64,000 nt of DNA from an uncultured bacterium (GCA_903907905.1 CAIVPX010000131.1:1-64000), one strand, 5' to 3'; positions 1 through 12,754 are shown, counted from the first letter of the stretch. Numbers and translations: made by a program. The notes: a model not told the origin generated them from the sequence alone.

Positions 1-44
1 CGCCCGCCAATCCGCCCGCCAATCCGCCCGCCAATCCGCCCGCC
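1..44. repeat. 12-bp tandem repeat, 3.7 copies
   Basis: The unit cgcccgccaatc occurs three times exactly and is followed by a partial fourth copy (cgcccgcc). The array touches the left edge, so its full length is unknown. It lies inside the reading frame that ends at 59 and encodes a Pro-Pro-Ala-Asn repeat. A 12-bp unit keeps the frame, so copy number can change without breaking the gene. Confidence 0.9.
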
Positions 45-59
45 GATACCGAGCGCTGA
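3..59 (+). CDS. C-terminal fragment of an unknown gene with a PPAN-repeat tail
   Basis: Only the last 18 codons and the TGA stop (57-59) are inside the window. The visible part reads as three Pro-Ala-Asn-Pro units followed by Pro-Ala-Asp-Thr-Glu-Arg. This is a low-complexity proline-rich tail, as seen at the ends of some secreted or envelope proteins, but no domain is visible and no function can be given. The frame is inferred because it is the one that gives a regular repeat and closes at a stop straight after it; the other two forward frames also read through the repeat. The next gene is convergent. Confidence 0.45.
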   Translation, partial: PANPPANPPANPPADTER

Positions 60-158
60 GCCCGGCGCGGGCCTCCAGGCCCGTGGCGGGCTGCTCGCCG
101 CCCACGCAAAGCCTGCCGCGACACGGCCCGTGTGGCGCGCCGCCCGACTGAATCGGGC

Positions 159-776
159 TCAGATGCCGGCGATCTGGCCTGTGCCGGGTGCCTGTTCGCC
201 GGCAAGGTGCGCTGCGCAGGCCGCGAGCGCCACCTGACACCCTGATTCACCCCCCACGACGGTCAGCGACGTATTGGCAAGATGCTCGGGCACGATCTGC
301 CCCGGCGCCAACGCCAAATGCTGCTCAAAGAGCGCTCGAATCACCAGCCCATGCGTGACCACCAGCAGGTCACCGTCCAGGCATGCAAGCCGATCACGCA
401 GGCGATCGAAGGCCAGAGCGACCCGATGGCGAAAGTCGGCCAGCGACTCCCCGTCGGGGGGCGCCTGCTCGGTGCGCAGGGGGTCGAATCCGAGACCGTC
501 GTATGGCAGGCCACGCCATCGGCCAAAGTTGCGCTCCTGCAGTCGCGCGTCCTCGTGCAGAGGCAGGCCCAGTCGCGCGGCGACTGCCTGTGCAGTCTGC
601 GCCGCCCGCGGCAGATCACTGCTCACGATGGCCACCACGCGCTGCGAGGCCGCCAGCCTGTCGGCGAGCAACCGGGCCTGCGCCCAGCCGCGCTCGCTGA
701 GCGGCGTATCGGCCGGCTGCACGGTTCGCGCGACATTAAGCGCGGTTTCGCCATGACGGACGATCAGCAGGGCCAC
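159..776 (-). CDS. Histidine phosphatase family protein (phosphoglycerate mutase-like)
   Basis: A 205-residue protein of the histidine phosphatase superfamily (branch 1). The N-terminus carries the RHGE motif at residues 7-10, with His8 the expected phospho-acceptor. Arg57 (SSDLPRA), Glu81 (LQERNFG) and His142 (VTHG) complete the usual catalytic pocket. The substrate cannot be told from sequence; relatives include CobC/GpmB-like phosphatases acting on small phosphate esters. The start is GTG, with a GAGGG ribosome binding site that overlaps the stop of the upstream NIPSNAP gene 13 bases away, so the two genes are probably one transcript. It is likely cytoplasmic: no signal peptide is seen. 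Confidence 0.88.
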   Translation of the reverse strand: MALLIVRHGETALNVARTVQPADTPLSERGWAQARLLADRLAASQRVVAIVSSDLPRAAQTAQAVAARLGLPLHEDARLQERNFGRWRGLPYDGLGFDPLRTEQAPPDGESLADFRHRVALAFDRLRDRLACLDGDLLVVTHGLVIRALFEQHLALAPGQIVPEHLANTSLTVVGGESGCQVALAACAAHLAGEQAPGTGQIAGI

Positions 777-789
777 GGGTCGGGCGCCC

Positions 790-1107
790 TCAGAGCTGAG
801 GCCCCCAGGGCGCCGGCATCATCAGCTTGTTCTTTTGCGACACGAACATCGGGCGCAACTTGCCCGCAAAGGCCATGAAGCGGGGGTCGCCGTAGAGCCC
901 CGCCCAAAAGGCCCGACGATCGGCGTCGTCGTCGAACTTCCAGAGATGGATCAGTTCGTTGAGCGCGCCCACGTCGCCGGTGAAATAGGCCACGAGCTTG
1001 GGCGGGTGCGCGGCAATCACGGCAGCACCTTCGGACTTGTAGAGCGCGGCGATCTCGGCCATCTTGCCCGGGATCACTTCATAGGTACGCAGTTCGTAGA
1101 TCGGCAT
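790..1107 (-). CDS. NIPSNAP family protein
   Basis: A 105-residue protein starting MPIYELRTYEV, the typical opening of NIPSNAP/dimeric alpha-beta barrel proteins, with the conserved segment FTGDVGALNELIHLWKF in the middle. The biochemical role of bacterial NIPSNAP proteins is not settled; they often sit beside catabolic genes. An in-frame ATG eight codons upstream exists, but the start at 1107 has a well-placed CCGGAG ribosome binding site and matches the family N-terminus. It precedes the histidine phosphatase gene by 13 bases on the same strand. Confidence 0.85.
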   Translation of the reverse strand: MPIYELRTYEVIPGKMAEIAALYKSEGAAVIAAHPPKLVAYFTGDVGALNELIHLWKFDDDADRRAFWAGLYGDPRFMAFAGKLRPMFVSQKNKLMMPAPWGPQL

Positions 1108-1167
1108 GCTGTGCTCCGGGTAAGGTTCCAAAGGGTCGTGCCCCGCGACGGGCCGCAGGCATTATGA

Positions 1168-1196
1168 CCGAGGCCCGGTACAAGGGCGGGCCTCGG
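1168..1196. other. Perfect 10-bp inverted repeat upstream of comM
   Basis: CCGAGGCCCG (1168-1177) and CGGGCCTCGG (1187-1196) are perfect reverse complements around a 9-base loop. The element lies between the divergent NIPSNAP and comM genes, about 108 bases before the comM start. It could be a hairpin in a comM leader RNA or an operator. On the plus strand it is followed only by CCGTTTGC, so it is a poor intrinsic terminator. Confidence 0.6.
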
Positions 1197-1304
1197 CCGT
1201 TTGCAGTATCCCGATGGCCGAGCGGGCGCTCGCCGGGGCGCCGCCCCAGCGGGCAGGATCGAAGGCCTTGCCATTTCTCGGGCCCCTGCCGGTCCCGCCG
1301 CATC

Positions 1305-2813
1305 ATGACCCTCGCCATCGTCCGAACCCGCGCGCTCATCGGTCTTCATGCCCCCGAGGTCAGGGTTGAAGTGCATGTCGGCCGGGGGCTGCCCGCCTTT
1401 CATATCGTCGGGCTGCCCGAGGCCTCGGTGCGCGAGAGCCGCGAGCGCGTGCGCGCGGCCCTGCTGCACCGGGGCTTCGACTTTCCCAATCGAAGGCTCA
1501 CCGTCAATCTCGCCCCGGCCGATCTGCCCAAGAACTCGGGGCGTTTTGATCTGCCCATTGCGCTCGGCCTGCTCGTCGCGAGCGGCCAGGTGCCCGGCGA
1601 TGCGCTCGAGGGGCTGGAGCTGGTCGGCGAACTCTCGCTCACCGGCGAGCTACGCCCGATCCGCGGCTGCCTGCCTATGGCGATCGCCGTGCGCAGTGCC
1701 GGTCGACGCCTCGTACTGCCGGCGGCCAGCGGCGCCGAGGCGGCTCTCGACCCGCAGGTCCGGGCGCTCGCCGCCAACCACCTGGGGGAGGTGTGCGAGC
1801 ACCTGCGCGGCAGCGCCGCCCTCACCCGCCTCGCGCCCGCGCAACCCGCCTGTCCGGTTCTCCACGGGCCCGACTTTGCCGACATCAAGGGCCATGGCCT
1901 GGCGCGCCGCGCCCTCGAAATCGCCGCCTCGGGCGGGCACTCGGTGCTCATGAGCGGGCCGCCCGGGGCGGGCAAGTCGCTGCTGGCGGGCTGCCTCCCC
2001 TCCATCCTGCCCCCGCTCGACTGCGACCAAGCCCTGGCGGTCGCCTCCCTCCAGGCACTGACCGATTCGTTCCGACCCGAACAATGGGGCCGCCGCCCTT
2101 TTCGTGCGCCCCACCACAGCGCCTCGGCCGCCGCACTGGTCGGCGGGGGCGCCAACCCGCGGCCCGGCGAGATCAGCCTCGCCCACCACGGCGTGCTGTT
2201 TCTCGATGAGCTGCCCGAGTTTCAAAGACCCGTACTCGAGGCCCTGCGCGAGCCGCTCGAAACCGGTCGCATCACGCTGTCGCGTGCCAGCCGGCAGGTC
2301 GACTTTCCCGCCGAATTTCAACTGATTGCGGCGATGAACCCCTGCCCCTGCGGCCACTTGGGCAACGACCGCTGCCGCTGCGGCATCGAACAGGTCATGC
2401 GCTATCAGCGACGCGTCTCGGGGCCGCTGCTCGACCGCATCGACCTGCTGCTGCACGTCTATCCGGTCGACGAGGACACCCTCACCACCGACAACCGCGC
2501 GGAATCGAGCGCATGCATCGGCGGTCGGGTCGGCCACGCCTGGGCACGACAGCACGCCCGACAGGGTAAGGCTAACGCCCGGCTCCATGCGGCCGAGGTC
2601 GACCGCCAATGCGTCCTCGCCGATCCTGCCCGGGCCGTCCTGGTTCAGGCGGCCCGCCGGCTGCGCTGGTCGTCTCGCGGCCTGCACCGGGTGATGCGGG
2701 TGGCGCGCACCATTGCCGATCTGGCTGACTGCAGCCAGATCGATGCCGACCACATTGCGGAGGCGATCGGCTACCGCCGGGCACTGCCCGATGGGTCAGG
2801 CCCCGCCGACTGA
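1305..2813 (+). CDS. comM: YifB/ComM family Mg-chelatase-like AAA+ ATPase
   Basis: A 502-residue protein matching the ComM/YifB family, helicases that extend branch migration during natural transformation. An N-terminal Lon-protease-like ChlI domain (about 1-170) precedes the AAA+ core with Walker A GPPGAGKS at 218-225 and Walker B LFLDE at 298-302. The Cys-rich motif NPCPCG follows, then a C-terminal Mg-chelatase subunit domain. An in-frame ATG at 1164 would add 47 residues, but the family begins MTLAIVRTRALIG, so 1305 is chosen. The 3' end overlaps the convergent MFS gene by 43 bases. Together with dprA at 27237 it suggests competence for DNA uptake. Confidence 0.95.
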   Translation: MTLAIVRTRALIGLHAPEVRVEVHVGRGLPAFHIVGLPEASVRESRERVRAALLHRGFDFPNRRLTVNLAPADLPKNSGRFDLPIALGLLVASGQVPGDALEGLELVGELSLTGELRPIRGCLPMAIAVRSAGRRLVLPAASGAEAALDPQVRALAANHLGEVCEHLRGSAALTRLAPAQPACPVLHGPDFADIKGHGLARRALEIAASGGHSVLMSGPPGAGKSLLAGCLPSILPPLDCDQALAVASLQALTDSFRPEQWGRRPFRAPHHSASAAALVGGGANPRPGEISLAHHGVLFLDELPEFQRPVLEALREPLETGRITLSRASRQVDFPAEFQLIAAMNPCPCGHLGNDRCRCGIEQVMRYQRRVSGPLLDRIDLLLHVYPVDEDTLTTDNRAESSACIGGRVGHAWARQHARQGKANARLHAAEVDRQCVLADPARAVLVQAARRLRWSSRGLHRVMRVARTIADLADCSQIDADHIAEAIGYRRALPDGSGPAD

Positions 2814-4027
2814 GGCGGCGAAACCCGCCATCCGAGCATCACCGCCAGTCCCAGCGCCTGAATCAACGCCCAGGCCGCCATCGCCGCGCGAAACGACAGC
2901 GCCTCGCCCGCCTGCAGCCAGGCGCCCAGGGCGTCCACGAGCGCACCGAAGGCCCATTGCGAAATAAACATGCCGACGAACAGCATGAGGTTGAAGGCGC
3001 TGAAGGCGCGCCCGGTCAGTTCGGACGGAAAACTCAGACTGACATGCGAGTGCGCCAGCGTGAAGGTGGTGACCCCCACGGCCAGGGGCAGCCACATCAG
3101 CCAGGCCCAGGGCCCCTGCACCAGCGCGATCCCGATCTGCGCGGCCACCATCAGTACCGAGCCGATCGCCACCACGCGCAAGGTGCTCCAGCCCCTCGCG
3201 CTCAGTCGGCTTGCGGCCCAGCCCAGCACCAGGTAGGCCAGCATCAGCACCAGGTTGAACACCAGCAGCGCCTGCGCGCTTTGCTGGGCGCTCAGGCCCA
3301 GAACCCGGGTGAACCAGGGCCCCGCCCAAAGACTCTGAAACGAGATGAAGCTTGCCTGCAGCGTGATGCCCGCCACCGCAAAGCGCCAGAAATAGGGCTC
3401 GCGAAACACCTGCGCATACCCCCCCCACTGGCTGGCCAGGCTCGAAGGCGGCTGCTGCGGCTCGGGTTGCATCAGCACGATCAGCGCCAGGCTGGAGAGC
3501 GCGAGCAAGAGCGCGCACGCCAGAAAGATGCCCCGCCAGCCGATGAACGGCAACAACGCCTGGGCCGGTACGGTCGAGACCAGCGCGCCCATCGAGCCCG
3601 CCATCAGCATCCAGGCGGCGAGCCGCTGCTGACCCTCGGGCGGAAACCAGAAGCGAAACGCGCGAAACGCGGCCATCAAGGCGCCCGAGACGCCCACGCC
3701 GATGATGGCCCGCCCCAGTCCCAGCATCCATGATTCGGTGGCCAGCGCAAACACGAGACACCCCAGCGCGGCGATCGCGAGCAAGGCCGCATCGGTCTTG
3801 CGCGACCCGTAACGATCGAGCCAGATCCCGAGCGGCAACTGCATCGCCGCAAAGCTGAAAAAGTACGCGCTCGACAAGGCGCCAAGCTGCGCGTTGCTCA
3901 GCCCAAACTGCGCCACCAGATCGGGGGCGATCACCGCATTGACCGTACGCAAGGCATACGACAGCGCGTAGCCCAGCGCGAACAGCAAAAAGATCCTGGC
4001 GCCGCCGGCGCTTGGGCTCACTGGCAT
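2771..4027 (-). CDS. MFS transporter
   Basis: A 418-residue major facilitator superfamily protein with about twelve hydrophobic segments. The loop between the second and third segments carries the MFS signature LDRYGSRKTD. The start at 4027 puts the first membrane segment (IFLLFALGYALSYALR) close to the N-terminus; a start at 4132 would add 35 polar residues and run into the upstream gene. It follows a putative lipoprotein gene with a 10-base gap, so the pair is probably co-transcribed. The substrate is unknown. The 3' end overlaps comM tail to tail. Confidence 0.88.
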   Translation of the reverse strand: MPVSPSAGGARIFLLFALGYALSYALRTVNAVIAPDLVAQFGLSNAQLGALSSAYFFSFAAMQLPLGIWLDRYGSRKTDAALLAIAALGCLVFALATESWMLGLGRAIIGVGVSGALMAAFRAFRFWFPPEGQQRLAAWMLMAGSMGALVSTVPAQALLPFIGWRGIFLACALLLALSSLALIVLMQPEPQQPPSSLASQWGGYAQVFREPYFWRFAVAGITLQASFISFQSLWAGPWFTRVLGLSAQQSAQALLVFNLVLMLAYLVLGWAASRLSARGWSTLRVVAIGSVLMVAAQIGIALVQGPWAWLMWLPLAVGVTTFTLAHSHVSLSFPSELTGRAFSAFNLMLFVGMFISQWAFGALVDALGAWLQAGEALSFRAAMAAWALIQALGLAVMLGWRVSPPQSAGPDPSGSARR

Positions 4028-4037
4028 GACCCCGCAC

Positions 4038-4619
4038 TCATTCGATGAGTCGAAACGAGTCAAGCAGCATCTGACCCTGATCGCTCTGTCCCGGCGCGGT
4101 AATCGCCACGACCTGCCAGACGCGATCGGCACGACCGATAAAAAGCGCCTGCATCAGCACCGGCCGGTCAGCCACACGACCCGGCGCCACGATGGCCCGG
4201 GCCGACTGGGTCGCCCTTAGGGCCCCGCCCGAGTCGAGCACCTGAACCGCCCGCTCGCGCGAAGCCGGATCGCTTGCGCCGATGTTGCGCAGCATTGCGA
4301 CCGACATGGCCTGGAGCGCCTGCTCGCGAAGCGCCGCGTCGTCGCTCGCAAGCTGTGCGGCGCCGACGGTGAACATCGCCTCGTCGGCCCTGGCCCCGGT
4401 CATGGACATGCGTACAGAGAACTCGCCCAAGCTGACCTCGCGGCTCATGCTGGAGGGCCGACTGGGCAGCAATACGACAAAGCGCTCCGAATCGCTGCGG
4501 ATTTCGCGCCAGTTGAAGGTGGGCGTGCAGGCAGCGCTCAGCGCCGTGATGCAGGTCAACCCGAGGAGCCAGCACCGGCGACTGATCGGACTGCCTGCGC
4601 CGGGCAAGAATGGGATCAT
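4038..4619 (-). CDS. Putative lipoprotein of unknown function
   Basis: A 193-residue protein with a basic N-terminus, a hydrophobic stretch and a lipobox-like ALSAAC ending at Cys31, which suggests lipid attachment and an envelope location. The mature part (TFNWREIRSDSERFVVLLPSRP onward, shown here only in part) has no domain I recognise. It reads straight into the MFS gene, which starts 10 bases after its stop. The 5' end is close to the divergent DUF1840 gene (start 4664), leaving about 44 bases for both promoters unless they overlap. Confidence 0.7.
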   Translation of the reverse strand: MIPFLPGAGSPISRRCWLLGLTCITALSAACTPTFNWREIRSDSERFVVLLPSRPSSMSREVSLGEFSVRMSMTGARADEAMFTVGAAQLASDDAALREQALQAMSVAMLRNIGASDPASRERAVQVLDSGGALRATQSARAIVAPGRVADRPVLMQALFIGRADRVWQVVAITAPGQSDQGQMLLDSFRLIE

Positions 4620-4663
4620 TCGCTCATGTTACCAAGCGGGGCAAATCCCTTGCGGAGAACGGC

Positions 4664-4999
4664 ATGCTTTACGAATTCAAATCTCGCGCCACGGGCAGCG
4701 TCGTCATGATGGGGCCGGTTGCCGAGCGGCTGCTCGGCATCATCGGCAAGACCGGCGGACCGACGGGCATCATCACGGTCGCGCAAATGGCCCAGGCCAT
4801 CACCGATCTTCGCTCAGCCATCGATGATGAGCGACGCGCGAGACAGCAGGCCGTCAAGGCGGCCGGAGCGCCCGATCACTCGGCTAGCGACACCGAGCCT
4901 GCCAGCGCTGGGGTGTCGCTCGAGCAGCGGGCCGTGCCGCTGATCGACATGCTCGAGCGCGCACTGAAGGCCCAGCGCGATATCACCTGGGGCGTCTGA
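4664..4999 (+). CDS. DUF1840 domain-containing protein
   Basis: A 111-residue protein beginning MLYEFKSRATGSVVMMGP, the characteristic start of the DUF1840 family, which is common in beta- and gammaproteobacteria. It has an Ala-rich polar middle and ends with LIDMLERALKAQRDITWGV, also typical of the family. The function is unknown. ATG at 4664 is preceded by GGAG and fits the family start better than the in-frame ATG at 4610. Confidence 0.88.
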   Translation: MLYEFKSRATGSVVMMGPVAERLLGIIGKTGGPTGIITVAQMAQAITDLRSAIDDERRARQQAVKAAGAPDHSASDTEPASAGVSLEQRAVPLIDMLERALKAQRDITWGV

Positions 5000-5061
5000 T
5001 CGGGCACACAAACGAGCCGCGTGGCACACTGCGCGTCGACTCGGTTTGGTAGCCCACGCCC

Positions 5062-6735
5062 TTGAAGATCCTTTCGCCAGACGAAGCAGCCCATCTCATC
5101 GAAGACCGCTGGACGGTTGCCTGCGCGGGGTTTGTCGGCGCCGGTCACGCCGAGGCGGTCACCGAGGCCATCGAGCGACGATTTCTACGGGGCGGCTCGC
5201 CCCGCGATCTCACATTGGTCTACTCGGCGGGCCAGGGTGATCGTGCCACGCGCGGGGTCAACCACTTCGGCCACGCCGGGCTCACCCGCCGCATCATCGG
5301 CGGGCACTGGCGCTCGGCACCCCGCCTGTCACGCCTGGCCATTGCCGAGCAGACCGAGGCCTACAACCTGCCCCAGGGCGTGATCACGCAACTCTATCGC
5401 GCCATCGCCGGCGCCAAGCCCGGCGTGATCACCCGCACCGGGCTGCACACCTTCGTCGACCCCCGACACGGCGGCGGACGCATCAACGAACGCTGCACCG
5501 AAGACCTGGTCGAACTGCTCACGATCGGCGGCGAAGAATACCTGCGCTACAAACCCTTTCCGATCCACTGCGCGCTGATCCGCGCCACCAGCGCCGATGC
5601 GCGCGGCAACCTCAGCACCGAGCACGAACCCTTTCACCACGAACTGCTCGCCATCGCGCAGGCCGCGCACAACAGCGGCGGCGTCGTGATCGCGCAGGTC
5701 AAACGACTGGTGCGCGAGCACGCGCACGCCCGAGCCGTCTGCGTGCCCGGCATTCTGGTCGATCATGTCGTGGTCGCAGGCGAGCACCCGAGGCATCACT
5801 CGATGACCTTCGGCGAATACTTCAATCCAGCGTATGTGGGCGCCCGCCCCCGAGGCGACCGGCCCCGCGAGCCCGCACAGGCGTCCGGGACCACCGGCGC
5901 AAGCACGAACCGGCCCCATCCCCCGCTGGATGCCCGGCGCATCATTCAGCGGCGCGCGCTGCTTGAGCTCATCGCGGTCAAGCCTCGGGTGGTCAACCTC
6001 GGCGTCGGCATGCCGGCGGGCGTGGGCGCCATCGCACGCGAGGAGGGCGTCGACGGCTTCGTCCTCACGGTCGAGGCCGGCCCGATCGGCGGCACCCCGG
6101 CCGACGGGCTCTCCTTTGGCGCCGCCGAGTACCCCGACGCCATCGTCGATGAGCCCGCGCAGTTTGATTTTTACGATGGCGGCGGCCTCGACATGGCCTT
6201 CCTGGGCCTGGCCGAGGCCGATCGGCACGGCAATGTCAATGTCGGCGTGTTCGGCGAGGGCGCTCGGCGCAGCATCGCAGGCGTCGGCGGCTTCATCAAC
6301 ATCACGCAGGCCACGCCCCATCTCGTGTTCATGGGAACGCTCACCGCAGGCGGTCTGCAGGTGCGAGCGGCCGACGGGCAGCTGCGCATCGAGCACGAAG
6401 GGCGCGCACGCAAATTCATCGAGCGCGTCGGCCAGCTCTCCTTCAACGGTGCCTATGCCAGCCGCCTGGGCACCGCCGTCACCTACGTCACCGAGCGCGC
6501 GGTGTTCCGGCTCGAAGACGGTCAGCTGGTGCTGAGCGAAATCGCCCCGGGGCTCGATCTCGAGCGCGATGTGCTGGCCTGCTGTCCCGAGGGCATCCGG
6601 GTATCGGCAAACCTGTGCGAAATGGACTCACGGATTTTCCGCGATTCGCCGATGGGACTGAGCACTGGCGCGGCCGCCGACGGGCTGCCGCGAGGCTGCA
6701 AGCCCCGCCTCGGCGCGGACCGCCCCCCAACATGA
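5062..6735 (+). CDS. Acyl-CoA:acetate/3-ketoacid CoA-transferase family protein, alpha and beta domains fused
   Basis: A 557-residue family I CoA-transferase with alpha-like (about 1-260) and beta-like (about 290-530) domains in one chain, as in E. coli YdiF. Glu338 in the segment VEAGPIGG is the expected catalytic glutamate that forms the CoA thioester. A low-complexity linker (about 260-290) joins the halves. The enzyme moves CoA between short carboxylic acids; the actual substrate is not visible. The start is TTG at 5062, chosen because it matches the usual N-terminus (KILSPDEAAHLI). The downstream BenE-type transporter starts 25 bases after the stop, suggesting shared use in aromatic or short-chain acid uptake and activation. 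Confidence 0.9.
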   Translation: MKILSPDEAAHLIEDRWTVACAGFVGAGHAEAVTEAIERRFLRGGSPRDLTLVYSAGQGDRATRGVNHFGHAGLTRRIIGGHWRSAPRLSRLAIAEQTEAYNLPQGVITQLYRAIAGAKPGVITRTGLHTFVDPRHGGGRINERCTEDLVELLTIGGEEYLRYKPFPIHCALIRATSADARGNLSTEHEPFHHELLAIAQAAHNSGGVVIAQVKRLVREHAHARAVCVPGILVDHVVVAGEHPRHHSMTFGEYFNPAYVGARPRGDRPREPAQASGTTGASTNRPHPPLDARRIIQRRALLELIAVKPRVVNLGVGMPAGVGAIAREEGVDGFVLTVEAGPIGGTPADGLSFGAAEYPDAIVDEPAQFDFYDGGGLDMAFLGLAEADRHGNVNVGVFGEGARRSIAGVGGFINITQATPHLVFMGTLTAGGLQVRAADGQLRIEHEGRARKFIERVGQLSFNGAYASRLGTAVTYVTERAVFRLEDGQLVLSEIAPGLDLERDVLACCPEGIRVSANLCEMDSRIFRDSPMGLSTGAAADGLPRGCKPRLGADRPPT

Positions 6736-6760
6736 CCCACGTGCCTGAGCCTCGTTGCCC

Positions 6761-7987
6761 ATGAGCCGCTTCGAGAGACCCGAGACTGCCCCGGCGCGCC
6801 CAGCCCAGGTGTGGCGCGATTTCGGCGCGCTGTACGCAGCCAACGGATTCATCGGCTTCATCTTTGCCGCCACCGGCCCGGTGGCCATCGTGCTGTCGGT
6901 GGGCAGCCGCGGCGGGCTGAGCGAGGCCGAGCTCGCGTCATGGCTTTTCGGTTCGTTTTTCGTCAACGGCCTGCTCTCCATCGTCTACTGCTGGGCCTGG
7001 CGCCAGCCGCTGGTGTTCTTCTGGACCATCCCGGGCACCGTGCTCGTCGGCCCCGCGCTCGAGCACCTGCGCTTTGCCGAAGTGGTGGGCGCCTTCGTGC
7101 TCACGGGAGTGCTGATGACCGCACTCGCCTTCACCGGATGGATCAAGCGACTGATGCAGGCGGTTCCCATGCCCGTCGTGATGGGCATGGTGGCGGGCGT
7201 GTTCCTGCGCTTTGGCATCGACCTGGTTCGCGCCCTGCATGAGACGCCCGCGATCTCGTCGCCCATGGTGCTGGCCTTTCTTGCCGCATCGGTCTGGCCG
7301 GCGCTGGGGCGCCGTGTGCCGCCCGTCATCGCCGCACTGTTGGCCGGTGCGCTCGCCGTCTGGGCGGGCGATTCGAGCGGTCTCAGCCTCGCCGACGCCT
7401 TTGTGCTTGCGCACCCGGTGCTCCAGACGCCGCAGTGGTCCGCCCAGGCAGCACTCGAATTGGTGCTGCCGCTGGCCATCACTGTGCTGGTGGTGCAAAA
7501 CGGTCAGGGATATGCGGTGCTCGAGGCGGCCGGTCATCGTGCGCCGGTCAATGCCGTGACCCTAGGCTGCGGGCTCTGGTCATCCCTCACCGCACTGGTC
7601 GGCACGGCCTCGACCTGCCTCACAGGCCCCACTAACGCCCTCATCTCGAGTTCGGGCGAGCGACATCGTCACTACACCGCCGGCCTTTTTGTTGGCGCGC
7701 TGTCGCTGGTCTTCGGGCTCTTTGCGCCAGGCTTCACCCGCCTCATGCTCGCAGCGCCCGCCGCCTTCGTGGCCACCTTGGCGGGCCTGGCCATGCTCAA
7801 GGTACTTCAGACGGCCTTCCAGATTTCGTTCCGGGACCGCTTCTCGCTGGGCGCCCTGGTGGCCTTCGTGGTCACCGTCGCCAATCAGCCCATTGCAGGG
7901 ATCGGTGCGCCCTTCTGGGGCATGGTCTTCGGTTTTGCCGTGGCGTGGCTGCTCGAGCGACAGGACTTCGCGCCACCTGCGCGCTAG
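6761..7987 (+). CDS. benE: Benzoate/H+ symporter, BenE family
   Basis: A 408-residue, strongly hydrophobic protein with roughly a dozen membrane segments. It matches the BenE family (ANGFIGFIFAATGPVAI near the start, FWTIPGTVLVGPALEHL, TCLTGPTNALI and a final FWGMVFGFAVAWLLERQ, given in pieces). BenE proteins import benzoate with protons through the inner membrane, though relatives may carry other acids. ATG 6761 is preferred to TTG 6755, two codons upstream; neither has a strong ribosome binding site. The stop abuts the convergent metH stop with no gap. Confidence 0.88.
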   Translation: MSRFERPETAPARPAQVWRDFGALYAANGFIGFIFAATGPVAIVLSVGSRGGLSEAELASWLFGSFFVNGLLSIVYCWAWRQPLVFFWTIPGTVLVGPALEHLRFAEVVGAFVLTGVLMTALAFTGWIKRLMQAVPMPVVMGMVAGVFLRFGIDLVRALHETPAISSPMVLAFLAASVWPALGRRVPPVIAALLAGALAVWAGDSSGLSLADAFVLAHPVLQTPQWSAQAALELVLPLAITVLVVQNGQGYAVLEAAGHRAPVNAVTLGCGLWSSLTALVGTASTCLTGPTNALISSSGERHRHYTAGLFVGALSLVFGLFAPGFTRLMLAAPAAFVATLAGLAMLKVLQTAFQISFRDRFSLGALVAFVVTVANQPIAGIGAPFWGMVFGFAVAWLLERQDFAPPAR

Positions 7988-11881
<3,894 letters not shown>

Positions 11882-12056
11882 CGCTGCTCTTTGCGGCGCA
11901 GGTTATAGCGCCGTCTTCCATTCCAAACCGTCAATGGTAACAACCGGCGCGTCCGCTCGCGCTTGACGCCTCTGTCATCATTAGGGCTTCACCCGGCGGC
12001 AGGCCGCCCGCACTCGGCCGTCCGGCCCAATACCGATTCCATTCGAGGAGCCCAAG

Positions 12057-12752
12057 ATGAGTTTCGTGTTCGATCCGCCGCCGCAGGTCTGGCTGCCCCT
12101 TGCCGGGTCCGATGCGCGCTTTCCGGTCCGCCGCGTCTATTGCGTGGGCCGCAATTATGTCGAGCATGCCAAGGAAATGGGTTTCAGCGGACGCGAGGCC
12201 CCGTTCTTTTTCATGAAACCGGCCGATGCGCTGGTAGTGGTGCCGCACGGGACAACCGGTCAGATGCCCTATCCGAGCGTCACCCAGGACCTGCACCACG
12301 AAATCGAACTGGTCGTGGCGATCGGCCGGGGCGGCGCGCGCATTGCCGCAGCCGACGCCGGCCAGCATATCTTCGGCTATGCGGTCGGGCTCGACATGAC
12401 CCGGCGCGACCTGCAGGGCGAAGCCAAGAAGCAGGGTCGGCCCTGGGAAGTGGGCAAGGCCTTTGACGCCAGCGCACCAATCGGCCCGATCCACCGCGCC
12501 CAAGGCGCCTCTCCGATGACCGCGGGCGCCATTTCCCTGGAGGTCAACGGCAGCATGCGTCAGTCGAGCGATGTAGCCAAGCTCATCTGGAACATTGGCG
12601 AAATCATCGAACACCTGTCGGCGCTCTGGGCGCTTTCCCCGGGTGACCTCATTTTCACCGGCACCCCCGAGGGCGTGGCCGCCGTCTCGCGCGGCGATCA
12701 GATGGTAGGCCGGGTGGCGGGGCTGGGCGAACTGCACGTGGCGGTGAGCTGA
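12057..12752 (+). CDS. Fumarylacetoacetate hydrolase family protein, fumarylpyruvate hydrolase-like
   Basis: A 231-residue FAA-hydrolase-fold protein. The segment RRVYCVGRNYVEHAKEMG and the acidic metal-binding region (HHEIELVVAIG) are typical of the short FAH family that includes NagK-type fumarylpyruvate hydrolases of the gentisate pathway. It hydrolyses C-C bonds of acylpyruvates; the exact substrate is not proven. A GAGGAG ribosome binding site precedes the ATG. It leads a run with a dehydrogenase, a thioesterase and an unknown protein separated by 2, 17 and 1 bases, so a catabolic operon is likely. Confidence 0.87.
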   Translation: MSFVFDPPPQVWLPLAGSDARFPVRRVYCVGRNYVEHAKEMGFSGREAPFFFMKPADALVVVPHGTTGQMPYPSVTQDLHHEIELVVAIGRGGARIAAADAGQHIFGYAVGLDMTRRDLQGEAKKQGRPWEVGKAFDASAPIGPIHRAQGASPMTAGAISLEVNGSMRQSSDVAKLIWNIGEIIEHLSALWALSPGDLIFTGTPEGVAAVSRGDQMVGRVAGLGELHVAVS

Positions 12753-12754
12753 AC

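Noticed and set aside
1164-1304. Upstream ATG start for comM
   Set aside because: The 47 extra residues are Arg/Pro-rich, include the palindrome at 1168-1196, and are not part of the family.
11882-12056. Cobalamin or SAH riboswitch upstream of metH
   Set aside because: No B12-box-like or SAH consensus element was recognised on the minus strand in this short gap; a covariance-model search would settle it.
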